Notes: generated by a model not told the origin, from the sequence alone. Shown: positions 19,001 through 27,781, counted from the stretch's first letter. The stretch is 37,911 bases of DNA from VBCK01 sp036270655 (GCA_036270655.1 DATBCD010000051.1:1-37911), one strand, 5' to 3'. Translations and numbers: made by a program.

Positions 19001-19338
19001 CCACGCGCCGCCGGCAGCGCCTGCCGCGCCAGCGGCCGGTCCAGGCCACGCTGGGCCAGCAGCGCCAGCGCCTGCTCGGAGTCAGCGCGCGCCAGCGTCG
19101 CCAGGTCCTGCAACAGGCGCTGTCGCATTTCCTGCGCGGCGCGGCGCGTGAACGTGATCGCCAGGATCTGCGCCGGCGCAACGCCGGCCAGCAGCAGGCG
19201 CAGGATCCGCCCCACCAGAAGCCAGGTCTTGCCGCTGCCCGCGCACGCCTCGACCACTGCGCTTGCGCCCGGATCGAGCGCGCGCTGCACGAACCGGTCG
19301 TGCGACACGGGCTCGCCATCGAACAAATACTCGTTCAT
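15991..19338 (-). CDS. addA: AddA-like UvrD-family helicase/nuclease
   Basis: ATP-dependent helicase-exonuclease for double-strand-break end processing, the counterpart of RecBCD. Seen in about 1115 residues: Walker A ACAGSGKT (31-38), motif Ia ITFTRRAAQEMRQRL, motif II LLVDEFQDTSTLQW, motif III VVGDPKQSIYRFRRAEP, motif V LMTIHGAKGLEAP, motif VI NLLYVAMTRARQ, and a C-terminal PD-(D/E)XK nuclease (LRIDRLVELDQTVWILDYKW). Start ATG 19338 (MNEYLFDGEP) overlaps the TGA of the upstream addB-like gene; a start five codons earlier is possible. The last ten codons overlap the 5' end of ffs. Assignment to AddA rather than RecB rests on the neighbour and the nuclease domain; the symbol is by family. Confidence 0.88.
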   Translation of the reverse strand: MNEYLFDGEPVSHDRFVQRALDPGASAVVEACAGSGKTWLLVGRILRLLLAGVAPAQILAITFTRRAAQEMRQRLLQDLATLARADSEQALALLAQRGLDRPLARQALPAARGLYERVASTEQSVSIETFHGWFWRLLRRAPLGSGVAHTASLLEAPRRLEEEAWNEFAGALLDADDGALSDYEELVSRIGDVSADRLLRNFVSKRAEWWSFGGADLTEAIDRSCQPMREALRAAGFSPLHHPGQMLRQPRFLDALRALLACWQSAQRPTAALRHAIEAARSFLQQDADPPQDLARASDMLLTDKGAPLKGLEPPALARRLPRPEPGYPDLLAEATGIVHRVRAAEVEWDALRMNECGLRCGARLLQAYERSKRAVNVLDFTDIEWHAGRLLRDESTAAYMQASLDSRYRHLLVDEFQDTSTLQWRALQYWLDAYDGDADRPTVFVVGDPKQSIYRFRRAEPRGFDAARRYLGQRLGAATLRTNVTRRNPSALVAVFDRVFAGANPLYQPQSSHARVEGSFVLLPLGQMPTAATQDKAPRPAAGALPREPVLRDVLCQPRAAPRQDPHELEGRLLAAEISHWVGRLQVADGPVRRPARWSDAVVLMRRRTHMGALERAFRDAGIPTLSDRRGSLLGQAEIEDLVGLLEFLCSEDDLSLAHALRSPLFDCSDQDLLALASAYGPTWWSRLVALAEPGAALERARSLLTGWLHGAGVLPVHDLLDRIFDQADLRARYAASMPRERGVQVQANFDAFLQLALTLDAGRFPTLTRFLDDLRWIREKDAETIDEGLALSDDAVRLMTIHGAKGLEAPIVAIADACAVEGPADRYDVLLNWPPELAAPEHFSLIGRASRSGSARRRWLQADREQRDQEDWNLLYVAMTRARQVLIVSGSGERAVPGSWYQRLQAASASDPLRAEAGRQQALPLAAAFERSVAEFRPQPLPTGQRVAGAEAEAIRMGKAWHALLEQASEAGLIAHDRIGSDYALSQAQVREVMEAAQRVTRSPALSGFFGASVAAWSELELIDARGDCLRIDRLVELDQTVWILDYKWRCLEAERAAYARQLARYAQVVASLWPGRTIRTALVLSDGSLLETGSAPGTDKIDGGGPPRIEAP

Positions 19339-22076
19339 GCCGTCTCGCCCCACTCAGCGCGGCGGCACACCCCGCGCATTTCGCAGCGCGCGCAGGTCGC
19401 TTCAACTCCGATCGCGGCCAGGCCGGCGCCTGCGGCGATCCGGGCCAGATCGCCACGCAGGCGTTGCTCGACCAGGCCGACCCAGCGGACGAACGGCGCG
19501 GCCGCCGCAAACTGTCTGACCGTCGGGGAAGGATGATCCGGGTCGCCCGCGCGATCGAAGCTCAGGTAGCTTGCGGCCGTGACGTCCGGACCGAGCGCCA
19601 GCGCGTACAGCGGCAGCTGGATGTCCTCTCCGGGATCGGTTGCGGATTTGCGCACGAGCGGGTGCGAGCGCGCCTTGTAATCGATCACTTCGCGCTCGCC
19701 ATCGTCGCGCACGTCGACCCGATCGATCCGTCCGGACAGTTCGACCGCGCGCGACGGATCGATCTGCAGCGGCACCTGGAACCGGGTCTCGGCCGATTGC
19801 AGCCGCCAGCCGGCCTGCGTGCGCCGGCGCAACCAGTCCACGTAACCCGGGATCAGGTCGAGCACGCGCCGGCGGTATGCGATCAGAGCCGGGCGCTCGC
19901 GCAGATCGCGACCGAACGTCTGGTGCGTGATCTGCTCCAGGGTGCGGCGCAGCTCCGCATCGGTCATCCGCTGCACGCGGTCCGCGTCGAAGTCGCGGTG
20001 CAGCCGATGCAGGATCGAGTGCAGCGCGATGCCCAGATCGCGCTTGTCGGGCAGGTCGGCCACCCACTGGCGCCGTTGCAGGCCCAGCAGGTGGCGCGCA
20101 TAGAACTGGTACGGGCAATCGACCAGACTCTGGCAGGCGCCGACGCTCAAGCGGTCGGCAAGCCGGTGCGCGGCGCTCGGGGCAGGCCTTTGCGCGGTCC
20201 GGGCCGCCACGGTTCGCCGCGACGGCTCGAAGCGGATCACCGGATCGGGCCAGCCGGCGTGCGCGGCCATCACGCGCAGGCGATCCAGCCACGGGGAAAG
20301 CGCGCGCGGCTCGTCGCCCTCGCGCAGCCTCCAGGTGGCCGAAACCCGAGGCACCGAGCACAGCAACGTAGCCAGCTCGACCGCCTGCGCGCGATGCAGG
20401 TCGGCGGCCGTCGCCAGGCCCAGATCGCGCCGCACCCCGGCCGCCATCAGCACGCCGGGTTCGGTTCCGGACGGCAGGTGGTCGGCGTCCACACCGATCA
20501 GGATCGCCGCGTCGAAGCCGCGCAGGCAGGCGCCGGCCAGGGACGTCATCACCACGGCGCTTTCGACCGCCGGATCGGACGCATTGGTGTTTTCGAAATG
20601 CTGCGCCAGCAACTCGCGGAACGCGGCCAACGACATCCGCACGCCACTGCCCGCCACGGCGGCGCGCAACTGCGTGAGCTCGCGCAGCACGTCGCCACCG
20701 ACCGGGTCGCGTGCCAGCGCTTCGCGCATGCCGAGCGCGTCGAGCGAGGCATCCAGGGCGTCGGCGAGGCGATCCAGCGTGGCGGCCGCCCGCATCCGCC
20801 GGGCCTGATCGGCCAGGCGCGCCAGCGCCGCCCGCGCCGCTTCGACCTCGCTCTGCCAGTCGTCCAGCCGGCCCAGCGCACGCTCGATCGCGTGCAGGCC
20901 GCCGGCCAGTGCCGCGGCGCGCGCCGCCCGGTCGACGACGCGCGCAGCCGCCAGGCGTTCCGGCCGGCCGCCCAGCACGAACGGCGAACGCAGCCAGTCG
21001 AGCAGGTCGCGCACGCGGAAGTCCGCGTCGGCCAGCTCGAGCCACCGCATCACCGCCGCGGCGGCGCTGGTGGTCGACAGCTTCCAGCCGGCCCGGTCGG
21101 CAACCAGAATCCCCGCCCGCTCCAGCAGCGCGCGCACGCGTCGCGCGGTCAGGCGGTCGAGCGCCACCAGCGCGACGTGCCCGATCCCGCCGCGCAGCCA
21201 TGCTTCGACTTCCGATGCAGCGGCGCCCGCCTCTTCCTCGAGCGAACGCGTCGCCAGGATCCGCAGGCGAGGCGGGCTCTGAAGGCGGGCTGCCTCGCAC
21301 CGATCCGCAATCGGCGCCGGCGTGGCGACCGGGTCGGCCAGCTCGGGCCAGGTCACCGCGACCCATCCGTGAGCCGACAGCGCCGCCGCAAGATCGCCCA
21401 GCACGGCACACACCGGACGCGCGGCCGCGCAGTCCTTCAGCAGCACCTGCTGCCAGCCGGGCAGCCCGAACGGCGCCAGCACCGCCAGCGGGCCGTCGAC
21501 CCGCTCGGCGCGCCGGGCCCAGAGCTTGAGCATCTGGCCGGAACCGAATTGCGCGCTGCAATGCGCCTTCCATAAATGCAGCACCAGTTGCGCCTGAGCG
21601 CTGGCGGCCACCGCGGCCCGGCGTTGAAAATGGCGCGCCACGCTGTCGCGCCAACGCCCTTCGAAAACCTGGTCGCCGCCGACCGCCGCCAGCGTCAGCT
21701 CGTCGCCCAGCCGGGCCAGCTCGACCGCCAGCGCCCACAGCGCGCCGGGCCGGTCGCCGAAGGCCTCGCGTGCCCAGCTGCTGCCGCGCAGCGCCTCGAA
21801 CAGTTCGACCAGGCGCGCCGTGTGCGCCCCGGACGGTGCGCCGACCCAGTGCTCGAGCGTCGTGATGCGCGGCGCCACCAGGGCACCGGCACCGCCCAGC
21901 GCGCGGTGCAGCGCAGCGCGCAAAAACGGGCCGTCGGAGCTGCGCGGCACCAGCACGGTGAGCGTGCGCAAATCGCGACCGGGCAGGCCGCAGCGTGCAC
22001 CGAACTCGAGCAGCCGCCAGGCCGCGGCGTCCCACCAGCGCTGGTCCAGCGGCGCGCTGGCCGTCTCCAACGTCAC
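19335..22076 (-). CDS. addB: AddB-like PD-(D/E)XK nuclease subunit
   Basis: Partner of the AddA-like protein. Seen in about 913 residues: an N-terminal helicase-like region without Walker A (as expected for proteobacterial AddB), a C-terminal nuclease with EVIDYKAR and QLPLYALALG, and the four cysteines of the iron-sulfur staple: one in SLVDCPYQFYARHLLGL and three in CARCEMRGVC at the end. The start was set at GTG 22076 because GGGGAG lies about 11 nt upstream and the protein then begins at the conserved region; the open frame runs on to 22202 through the trxA upstream region. ATGA overlap with the addA-like gene indicates one operon. Confidence 0.85.
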   Translation of the reverse strand: MTLETASAPLDQRWWDAAAWRLLEFGARCGLPGRDLRTLTVLVPRSSDGPFLRAALHRALGGAGALVAPRITTLEHWVGAPSGAHTARLVELFEALRGSSWAREAFGDRPGALWALAVELARLGDELTLAAVGGDQVFEGRWRDSVARHFQRRAAVAASAQAQLVLHLWKAHCSAQFGSGQMLKLWARRAERVDGPLAVLAPFGLPGWQQVLLKDCAAARPVCAVLGDLAAALSAHGWVAVTWPELADPVATPAPIADRCEAARLQSPPRLRILATRSLEEEAGAAASEVEAWLRGGIGHVALVALDRLTARRVRALLERAGILVADRAGWKLSTTSAAAAVMRWLELADADFRVRDLLDWLRSPFVLGGRPERLAAARVVDRAARAAALAGGLHAIERALGRLDDWQSEVEAARAALARLADQARRMRAAATLDRLADALDASLDALGMREALARDPVGGDVLRELTQLRAAVAGSGVRMSLAAFRELLAQHFENTNASDPAVESAVVMTSLAGACLRGFDAAILIGVDADHLPSGTEPGVLMAAGVRRDLGLATAADLHRAQAVELATLLCSVPRVSATWRLREGDEPRALSPWLDRLRVMAAHAGWPDPVIRFEPSRRTVAARTAQRPAPSAAHRLADRLSVGACQSLVDCPYQFYARHLLGLQRRQWVADLPDKRDLGIALHSILHRLHRDFDADRVQRMTDAELRRTLEQITHQTFGRDLRERPALIAYRRRVLDLIPGYVDWLRRRTQAGWRLQSAETRFQVPLQIDPSRAVELSGRIDRVDVRDDGEREVIDYKARSHPLVRKSATDPGEDIQLPLYALALGPDVTAASYLSFDRAGDPDHPSPTVRQFAAAAPFVRWVGLVEQRLRGDLARIAAGAGLAAIGVEATCARCEMRGVCRRAEWGETA

Positions 22077-22280
22077 TGCAACAGATCTCCCCGGTTTCGG
22101 CCAACCGGCCCGCAAAGTGTTAACATACGCGTTCAGCACACCGGTCGTGACCCGCAGGCACAATGAACGGATGCGTCCGCCGGTGTCGTTTCCCCGGCGC
22201 ACGACTGCAAGGGGCTTGTGTGCGCCTCGGTGGCCGGGAAATGGAAGCGCTCCGGCGCTTCGGGTTATCCAGGATATCCA

Positions 22281-22604
22281 ATGAGTGAAATCAAGTACGT
22301 CAGTGACGCATCATTCGAGCTCGATGTGCTGAAGGCAGCCGGCCCGGTGCTGGTTGACTATTGGGCCGAATGGTGCGGCCCCTGCCGCGCCATCGCGCCG
22401 CTGGTGGCCGAAATCGCTACCGATTACGAAGGACGGCTGACGGTGGCCAAGGTCAACGTCGACGAGAACCAGGCCACCCCGGCCAAGTACGGCATTCGCG
22501 GCATTCCGACCTTGATGCTGTTAAAGAACGGAACCGTGGTCGGAACGCGGGTTGGTCAGCTGAAGAAACCCGAGTTGGTCGCTTTTATCGACAGCAATCT
22601 CTAA
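22281..22604 (+). CDS. trxA: Thioredoxin 1
   Basis: General cytoplasmic disulfide reductant, also a hydrogen donor for ribonucleotide reductase. Seen in 107 residues: active site WCGPC with C32 and C35, buried D26, and cis-proline P76 (GIRGIPTLML), all at the canonical positions. Start ATG 22281 has AGGA 8 nt upstream; the frame extends to 22218 but that part has no thioredoxin homology. It is divergent from the addB-like gene and lies 144 bp before rho, an order shared with E. coli. Confidence 0.98.
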   Translation: MSEIKYVSDASFELDVLKAAGPVLVDYWAEWCGPCRAIAPLVAEIATDYEGRLTVAKVNVDENQATPAKYGIRGIPTLMLLKNGTVVGTRVGQLKKPELVAFIDSNL

Positions 22605-22615
22605 AGTTGGTCGCG

Positions 22616-22637
22616 GCGGGGGGCAAAGGCCTCCCGC
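22616..22637 (+). terminator. Hairpin in the trxA-rho gap, weak terminator or leader stem
   Basis: GCGGGGGGC, loop AAAG, GCCTCCCGC: nine pairs with one GU, 12 nt after the trxA stop. The following sequence TGCGTCTTAG is only weakly U-rich. It may shorten trxA transcripts or form part of the rho leader. Confidence 0.4.
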
Positions 22638-22748
22638 TGCGTCTTAGCGGGCCCTGCAGGTCGCCCGGTCCGCTGCAACCCTCCGGCGCAAATCCCATGC
22701 GCCCTCAACCACACGCCCCCGACAGGCACCTTTCCGACAGACCCTTCC

Positions 22749-24011
22749 ATGCAACTTTCCGAACTCAAAGCGCTTCACGTCTCCGCCCTGCTGGAGATGG
22801 CGGCGACTCTGGAAATCGACAACGCGAACCGGATGCGCAAGCAGGAGTTGATGTTTGCGATCCTGAAAAAGCGCGCCAAGTCCGGCGAGCCGATCTTCGG
22901 CGACGGGACCCTGGAGGTGCTGCCCGACGGCTTCGGCTTCCTGCGCTCGCCCGAGACGTCGTACCTGGCCAGCACCGACGACATCTACATCTCGCCTTCG
23001 CAGATCCGCCGCTTCACCCTGCATACGGGCGATTCGATCGAGGGCGAGGTCCGCACGCCGAAAGACGGCGAGCGCTACTTCGCGCTGGTCAAGGTCGACA
23101 AGGTCAACGGGCAGACGCCGGATTCGACCAAGCACCGGATCCTGTTCGAGAACCTGACGCCCCTGTTCCCCGACAAGCCGCTGCAGCTGGAACGCGACAT
23201 GCGCGGCGACGAGAACATCACGGGGCGGCTGATCGACATCATCGCGCCGATCGGCAAGGGTCAGCGCGGGCTGCTGGTTTCCAGTCCCAAGTCCGGCAAG
23301 ACCGTGATGCTGCAGCACCTGGCGCATGCGATCGCCGCCAACCATCCGGATGTGATCCTGATCGTTCTGCTGATCGACGAGCGTCCCGAGGAGGTCACCG
23401 AGATGCAACGTTCGGTGCGGGGCGAAGTGGTGGCGTCGACCTTCGACGAGCCCGCCGCGCGCCACGTCCAGGTGGCCGAGATGGTGATCGAGAAGGCCAA
23501 GCGGCTGGTCGAATCCAAGAACGACGTGGTGATCCTGCTCGATTCGATCACCCGGCTGGCGCGAGCCTACAACACGGTGGTGCCGGCCTCGGGCAAGGTG
23601 CTGACCGGCGGCGTCGATGCCAACGCGCTGCAGCGGCCCAAACGCTTCTTTGGCGCCGCTCGCAATATCGAGGAAGGCGGGTCCTTGACCATCATCGCCA
23701 CGGCCCTGATCGATACGGGCTCGCGGATGGACGATGTGATCTACGAAGAGTTCAAGGGCACCGGCAACATGGAAATCCACATGGAGCGGCGCCTGGCCGA
23801 GAAGCGCGTTTATCCGTCGATCAACGTGAACCGGTCGGGAACGCGCCGCGAGGAGCTGCTGCTGAAGGCCGACGTGCTGCAGAAAGTCTGGATTCTGCGC
23901 AAGCTGCTGTTCGGGATGGACGAAATCGAGGCGATGGAGTTCCTGCTGGACAAGATGAAGCAGACCAAGAACAACGCCGAATTTTTCGACATGATGCGGC
24001 GCGGCGGCTGA
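22749..24011 (+). CDS. rho: Transcription termination factor Rho
   Basis: Hexameric RNA-dependent ATPase that ends transcription. Seen in 420 residues: the N-terminal helical domain (MQLSELKALHVSALLEMA), the RNA-binding cold-shock fold with the primary-site motif PDGFGFLRSP (59-68), Walker A SSPKSGKT (178-185), catalytic E211 (LLIDERPEEV), Walker B D265 (VILLDSITR), the Q-loop GGVDANALQRPKRFF and the R-loop. Length matches E. coli (419). Start ATG 22749 has no clear Shine-Dalgarno. A 144-nt leader separates it from trxA; rpmE2 follows 69 bp downstream. Confidence 0.99.
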   Translation: MQLSELKALHVSALLEMAATLEIDNANRMRKQELMFAILKKRAKSGEPIFGDGTLEVLPDGFGFLRSPETSYLASTDDIYISPSQIRRFTLHTGDSIEGEVRTPKDGERYFALVKVDKVNGQTPDSTKHRILFENLTPLFPDKPLQLERDMRGDENITGRLIDIIAPIGKGQRGLLVSSPKSGKTVMLQHLAHAIAANHPDVILIVLLIDERPEEVTEMQRSVRGEVVASTFDEPAARHVQVAEMVIEKAKRLVESKNDVVILLDSITRLARAYNTVVPASGKVLTGGVDANALQRPKRFFGAARNIEEGGSLTIIATALIDTGSRMDDVIYEEFKGTGNMEIHMERRLAEKRVYPSINVNRSGTRREELLLKADVLQKVWILRKLLFGMDEIEAMEFLLDKMKQTKNNAEFFDMMRRGG

Positions 24012-24080
24012 GCGGCAGGCAAGCCGCCTGGTGCTAAAATTCACCTCAAGTCAAATTTCGAACAAGCGCGAGCCGACCAC

Positions 24081-24383
24081 ATGAAATCCGGCATCCACCC
24101 CGAATACCGGGAAGTCGTATTCCTGGACGTGTCCAACGACTTCTCTTTCGTGACCCGGTCGACGGTCCAGACCCGGGAGAAAGTCACGTGGAAAGACGGC
24201 AAGGAGTATCCGCTGTTCAAGCTGGACACCTCCTCCGAGTCGCACCCTTTTTACACCGGCGCTCAAACCCGGATCGTGGAAGCCGGGCGCGTCGAGAAGT
24301 TTCGCCAGAAGTTCGCGGCCAAGACCGAGGCCGTCAACGCGGCGGCGGCTCAGGCTTCCGCCGCCAAGGGCAAACGCAGGTAG
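24081..24383 (+). CDS. rpmE2: 50S ribosomal protein L31, type B (zinc-free)
   Basis: Large-subunit protein of the intersubunit bridge B1b. Seen: the family start MKSGIHPEYREVVFLDVS, the segment SHPFYTGAQTRIVEAGRVEKF and no CxxC pair, which marks the C-minus (type B, YkgM-like) form. 100 residues, with an Ala/Lys-rich tail. A possible -10, TAAAAT, lies at 24035-24040, so transcription may start after rho as well as continue from it. A strong terminator follows. In zinc-regulated genomes this form replaces a zinc-binding L31; here it sits in the housekeeping place after rho, as in other Burkholderiales. Confidence 0.96.
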   Translation: MKSGIHPEYREVVFLDVSNDFSFVTRSTVQTREKVTWKDGKEYPLFKLDTSSESHPFYTGAQTRIVEAGRVEKFRQKFAAKTEAVNAAAAQASAAKGKRR

Positions 24384-24420
24384 GCAACGCTGCCGCTGTC
24401 GCGGCGTGTCGGCAAACAGG

Positions 24421-24448
24421 GGCGGCCGTGGCCGCCTCTTTTTTTTTT
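24421..24448 (+). terminator. Strong intrinsic terminator after rpmE2
   Basis: Perfect 7-bp stem GGCGGCC / GGCCGCC with a 2-nt centre (24421-24436), then TC and ten T (24439-24448). It ends the trxA-rho-rpmE2 block. Confidence 0.93.
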
Positions 24449-24519
24449 ACTTGCAGCACACTTGAGCCTTTCGCCCCGGACCGCCCCTTGAAAAACGTCA
24501 GACCCGATCGGCGCAGACG

Positions 24520-26247
24520 ATGAGGTTCGATCGCGACCGGCCGACACCCTCGCGCCTGTCGGCCGAAGCGGCAGTCGCGCTGCCGCGCCCGGTCCTGCTG
24601 TCCCTGCTGCTGGCGTTCGCGCTGCCGGGCGTGTTCGGCCACGACCTGTGGCCTGAGGACGCCTCGGCGTTCGGCCGCATGTGGACCATGGCGCACGGCG
24701 CCGCCGTCGACTGGTGGTTCCCGAACGTCGCCGGGATGGCGACGCCGCAGGATGGACCGTTTCCGTTCTGGCTCGGGGCCGTGGCGATCCGGACCTTCGG
24801 GCGCTGGCTGGGTCAAGTCGATGGGAGCCGGCTGTCGGTTCCGTTCTGGTTCTCGGTGGCGGCGCTGTCGATGTGGGCGGCCACGCGGCGCCTGGCGGCC
24901 GGCGAGCAGGCCCAGCCGATCACGCCGGCGTTCGAGCGCGAAACCGAGCCTTCAGACTATGCGCGCCTGCTCGCCGACATCTCGGTGCTGATGTTCGTCA
25001 GCACGCTGGGCATCCTGGTCACGTTGCACCTGACCAGCGCGGACACGGTCTCGATCGCGATCGTCGCCGCGGCCCTGTACGGGCTGTCGATCTCGCCGCA
25101 GCGACCCGTCATCGGGCCCGCGCTCGCCGGCGCCTGCGTGCCGGCGCTGGCGCTGAGCCGCGGTCCGCTGACGGCTGCGGGATTGCTGGCGGGTTGCGCG
25201 CTGGGACTTGCGCTGTGCTGCGACCGGCGCTGGCTGACCGTGCTGGTGTGCGTCTCGTGTGCGCTGGCCATTGCGATGGTCGTGGCCATGTGGCAGCTGC
25301 CGCAGGGGTCCGGCCTGCTGGCATCGCTCTGGCTGAAGTCGTTCTGGACCTGCGCGCCGCTCACGCGGGGCGACGGCGTCTGGCTGCTGCGCAACGCGAG
25401 CTGGGCCGTGTGGCCGCTGTGGCCGCTGGCCGGCTGGTCGCTGTACGCGTGGCGGCGCCATCTGGCCACCCCCCACATCGCACTGCCGGGCTCGGCGCTG
25501 GGCGGACTGGCACTGGCGCTTGCCTTCTCGGCACCGCTGGACGAAGCCAAGCTGGTGCCGGCCATCGCACCGCTGGCGGTACTGGCCGCATTCGGATTTC
25601 CGACCCTGCGACGCACGCTCGAACAGTGGTTCGACTGGTTCGCGATCGCCGTCTACACCTTGTTCATCATGTTCGTCTGGGCCTATTTCCTGGCGCTGAT
25701 CACCGGCACGCCGCGCGCGATGGCCGCTTCAGTGCTGCGGCTGATTCCCGGACACAAGCCGGGCAACAGCCTGATTCCTCTCGTTCTCGCGCTGGTGGTC
25801 ACGGGGCTCTGGATCGCATTGATCGTCTGGCGCGTGAAGCGGCGTCCGCCGGCGCTGTGGCGAGGGGCGCTTCTGTCGGCCGCCGGGATGACCTCGCTGT
25901 GGCTGATTGCAGTGACCTTGTTTCTGCCGGCGGCCAATTACAACCGCAGCTATCGCGTCCTGGCCGAACAGGTCGGGCGCCGGGTGCCTGCGCACGAGTG
26001 CGTGGTCGCAGCCGGCATGTCGCCGGCGATGCGCGCGGTGGTCGCGTTTTACGGCCACGTGCGATTCGCGCCCGACGGCGCCGCCGGAGCGTGCCGCCTC
26101 GCACTTCAGCCGCAATACCGCCGGTCGAGCGCCACGCCGCTGCCGGTGGACCCGGACGGCCCGTGGGAGCTGCTGTGGGAGGGACAGCGGCCGGTGCGCT
26201 CCGACGAAACCTGGCGCTTGTGGCGGCTGGCGCAGCGGGCCGACTGA
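24520..26247 (+). CDS. GT39/ArnT-like polytopic membrane glycosyltransferase
   Basis: Seen in 575 residues: about ten to twelve hydrophobic helices, a first periplasmic loop with acidic residues in HDLWPEDASAFGRMWTMAHG (41-60), as in the GT-C fold where an Asp/Glu of this loop is catalytic, later GPFPFWLGAV, and a soluble C-terminal domain (about 480-575). This is the pattern of PMT/ArnT-type transferases, which use lipid-linked sugars to modify lipid A or proteins at the periplasmic face. Donor and acceptor cannot be inferred. Start ATG 24520, with no strong Shine-Dalgarno. Followed on the same strand by a repeat element and a MATE exporter. Confidence 0.7.
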   Translation: MRFDRDRPTPSRLSAEAAVALPRPVLLSLLLAFALPGVFGHDLWPEDASAFGRMWTMAHGAAVDWWFPNVAGMATPQDGPFPFWLGAVAIRTFGRWLGQVDGSRLSVPFWFSVAALSMWAATRRLAAGEQAQPITPAFERETEPSDYARLLADISVLMFVSTLGILVTLHLTSADTVSIAIVAAALYGLSISPQRPVIGPALAGACVPALALSRGPLTAAGLLAGCALGLALCCDRRWLTVLVCVSCALAIAMVVAMWQLPQGSGLLASLWLKSFWTCAPLTRGDGVWLLRNASWAVWPLWPLAGWSLYAWRRHLATPHIALPGSALGGLALALAFSAPLDEAKLVPAIAPLAVLAAFGFPTLRRTLEQWFDWFAIAVYTLFIMFVWAYFLALITGTPRAMAASVLRLIPGHKPGNSLIPLVLALVVTGLWIALIVWRVKRRPPALWRGALLSAAGMTSLWLIAVTLFLPAANYNRSYRVLAEQVGRRVPAHECVVAAGMSPAMRAVVAFYGHVRFAPDGAAGACRLALQPQYRRSSATPLPVDPDGPWELLWEGQRPVRSDETWRLWRLAQRAD

Positions 26248-26278
26248 GCGCCATTCAATGCCGACCCGCCAAGTGCTG

Positions 26279-26379
26279 CCCTCTCCCCCACCCCTTTTCC
26301 GGCCTTCGGCCGGAAAACCAAGAGGAAGAGAACGAGGGGGCTCGGCTGGCCCCCTCGTGCTCCCCCAGCCGAGGTGAAC
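26279..26379 (-). repeat. ~90-bp two-hairpin repeat element, copy B, with palindrome-family prefix
   Basis: Reverse-oriented copy of the element at 3883-3972. Hairpin 1, ACGAGGGGGC / GCCCCCTCGT, is at 26332-26341 and 26349-26358; hairpin 2, TTTTCCGGCC / GGCCGGAAAA, is at 26295-26304 and 26308-26317. It is preceded at 26279 by CCCTCTCCCCCACCCC, the opening of the other palindrome family, so this copy looks composite. The element edge GTGAAC (26374-26379) creates a spurious GTG start for the next gene. Confidence 0.85.
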
Positions 26380-26397
26380 GAGGCCGGAGAGGGGAGC

Positions 26398-27774
26398 GTG
26401 AGCGAGCCGGCTGAGACAAGCGCGCCGGCGAGCGGCGCGATCGTGGCGCAGGCCTGGCCGATGCTGGTGGCCCAGCTCGCATTCATCCTGAATTTCACGA
26501 TCGACACCGCGATGGCAGGCCGGCTGTCGGCGGTGCAGCTTGCCGGCGTCTCGCTGGGAAGCAATCTCTACGTGTCGATTGCGATCGCGATGATCGGCGT
26601 GCTGTCCGCGCTGGGACCGATCGCCGCCCAGCACTTCGGCGCGGGCCGATCCGACCAGGTCGGGCGCGACGTGCACCAGGCGATCTGGCTAGCTGCGTTC
26701 CTGTCGCTGCCCGGATGCGCCGCGCTGATCTGGCACAACCCCTGGATCAGGATGGCCGAACCGGGCGCCGATGTGGCGCAAGTCACCAGCGCCTACCTGA
26801 CCGCCGCGGCCTTCGGGCTGCCCGGTGCCCTGGGAGCGCGCGTGTTCGTGACGCTGAACTCGGCGCTGTCGCGACCACAGTTCACGATGGCGATCAACCT
26901 GACGGCCTTGCTGTTGAAGGTGCCGCTGAACGCCTTGTTCATCTGGGGCGCCGGGCCGCTGCCGGCGCTGGGCGGGCCCGGGTGCGCGGTGGCGACCGCC
27001 TGCCAGTCGTGGCTCACCTTCGGGCTGGGCCTGGCCGTCTGGCGCTGGCATCCATACTTCAAGCCGTTCCGCCGCACAGGCGCACAGCGGTCAGCGCTGC
27101 CGCAATGGCAGCTGCAGAAGGAGTTGCTCAGAATCGGCGTGCCGGCAGGCCTGTCGACCTTGTTCGAGGTCACGTCGTTCACGCTCATGGCGGTGCTGGT
27201 CGCACGTCTGGGCGCGGCCACGCTGTCGGGTCACCAGATCGTCGGCAATATTGCCGCGATCCTGTTCATGGTGCCGCTGTCGATGGGGTTCGCCAGCAGC
27301 GCGCTGGTCGCGCAGGCGCTGGGGGCGTGCAACCCGCGGCGGGCGCGGACCCTGAGCGTGAACGGCTTGCGGCTTGCTGCAGCGGGCGGATTGACGCTGG
27401 CGCTGCTGACATGGCTGGCGCGCGAGCCGATCATCGCCGCCTACACGACGGACCCGCAGATCGCGGCGCAGGCGCGCCGCCTGATCGGGCTGGCCGCGGC
27501 CTTCCATACGTTCGACGCGCTGCAAAGCGTCAGCGTGTTCGTGCTGCGCGGATACAAGGTGACATTCGCACCGATGCTGATCTACGGAGTCAGCCTGTGG
27601 GGAATCGGCCTTGGAGGCGGCTACTGGCTCGCCTACCGGGGCCTGTTTTCGGTGCCGCCGCTCGGCTCGGTCGGCTTGTGGACCGCCGCGCTCATCGGTC
27701 TGAGCGTGGCGGCCACCTGCCTGGTGTGCCTGACGCTGTACGTGTCGCGCCGGCGCGTGGAAGAGTTCGGATGA
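26398..27774 (+). CDS. MATE-family multidrug/sodium exporter
   Basis: Cation-coupled efflux protein of the MATE (NorM) family. Seen in 458 residues: twelve hydrophobic segments in two related halves, with the family signatures WPMLVAQLAFILNFTIDTAM and AGVSLGSNLYV in the first half and LRIGVPAGLSTLFEVTSF and GHQIVGNIAAILFMVPLSM in the second. Start GTG 26398 was preferred: it has GGAGAGGGGAG just upstream, while the earlier GTG 26374 lies in the repeat element. Substrate unknown. It ends 7 bp before the convergent htpX stop, with no terminator between them. Confidence 0.92.
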   Translation: MSEPAETSAPASGAIVAQAWPMLVAQLAFILNFTIDTAMAGRLSAVQLAGVSLGSNLYVSIAIAMIGVLSALGPIAAQHFGAGRSDQVGRDVHQAIWLAAFLSLPGCAALIWHNPWIRMAEPGADVAQVTSAYLTAAAFGLPGALGARVFVTLNSALSRPQFTMAINLTALLLKVPLNALFIWGAGPLPALGGPGCAVATACQSWLTFGLGLAVWRWHPYFKPFRRTGAQRSALPQWQLQKELLRIGVPAGLSTLFEVTSFTLMAVLVARLGAATLSGHQIVGNIAAILFMVPLSMGFASSALVAQALGACNPRRARTLSVNGLRLAAAGGLTLALLTWLAREPIIAAYTTDPQIAAQARRLIGLAAAFHTFDALQSVSVFVLRGYKVTFAPMLIYGVSLWGIGLGGGYWLAYRGLFSVPPLGSVGLWTAALIGLSVAATCLVCLTLYVSRRRVEEFG

Positions 27775-27781
27775 GGCTCGA

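Noticed and set aside
22077..22202. Upstream extension of the addB-like gene (42 extra residues).
   Set aside because: The extra part has no homology that I recognise and covers the shared upstream region with trxA; GTG 22076 has a good ribosome binding site.
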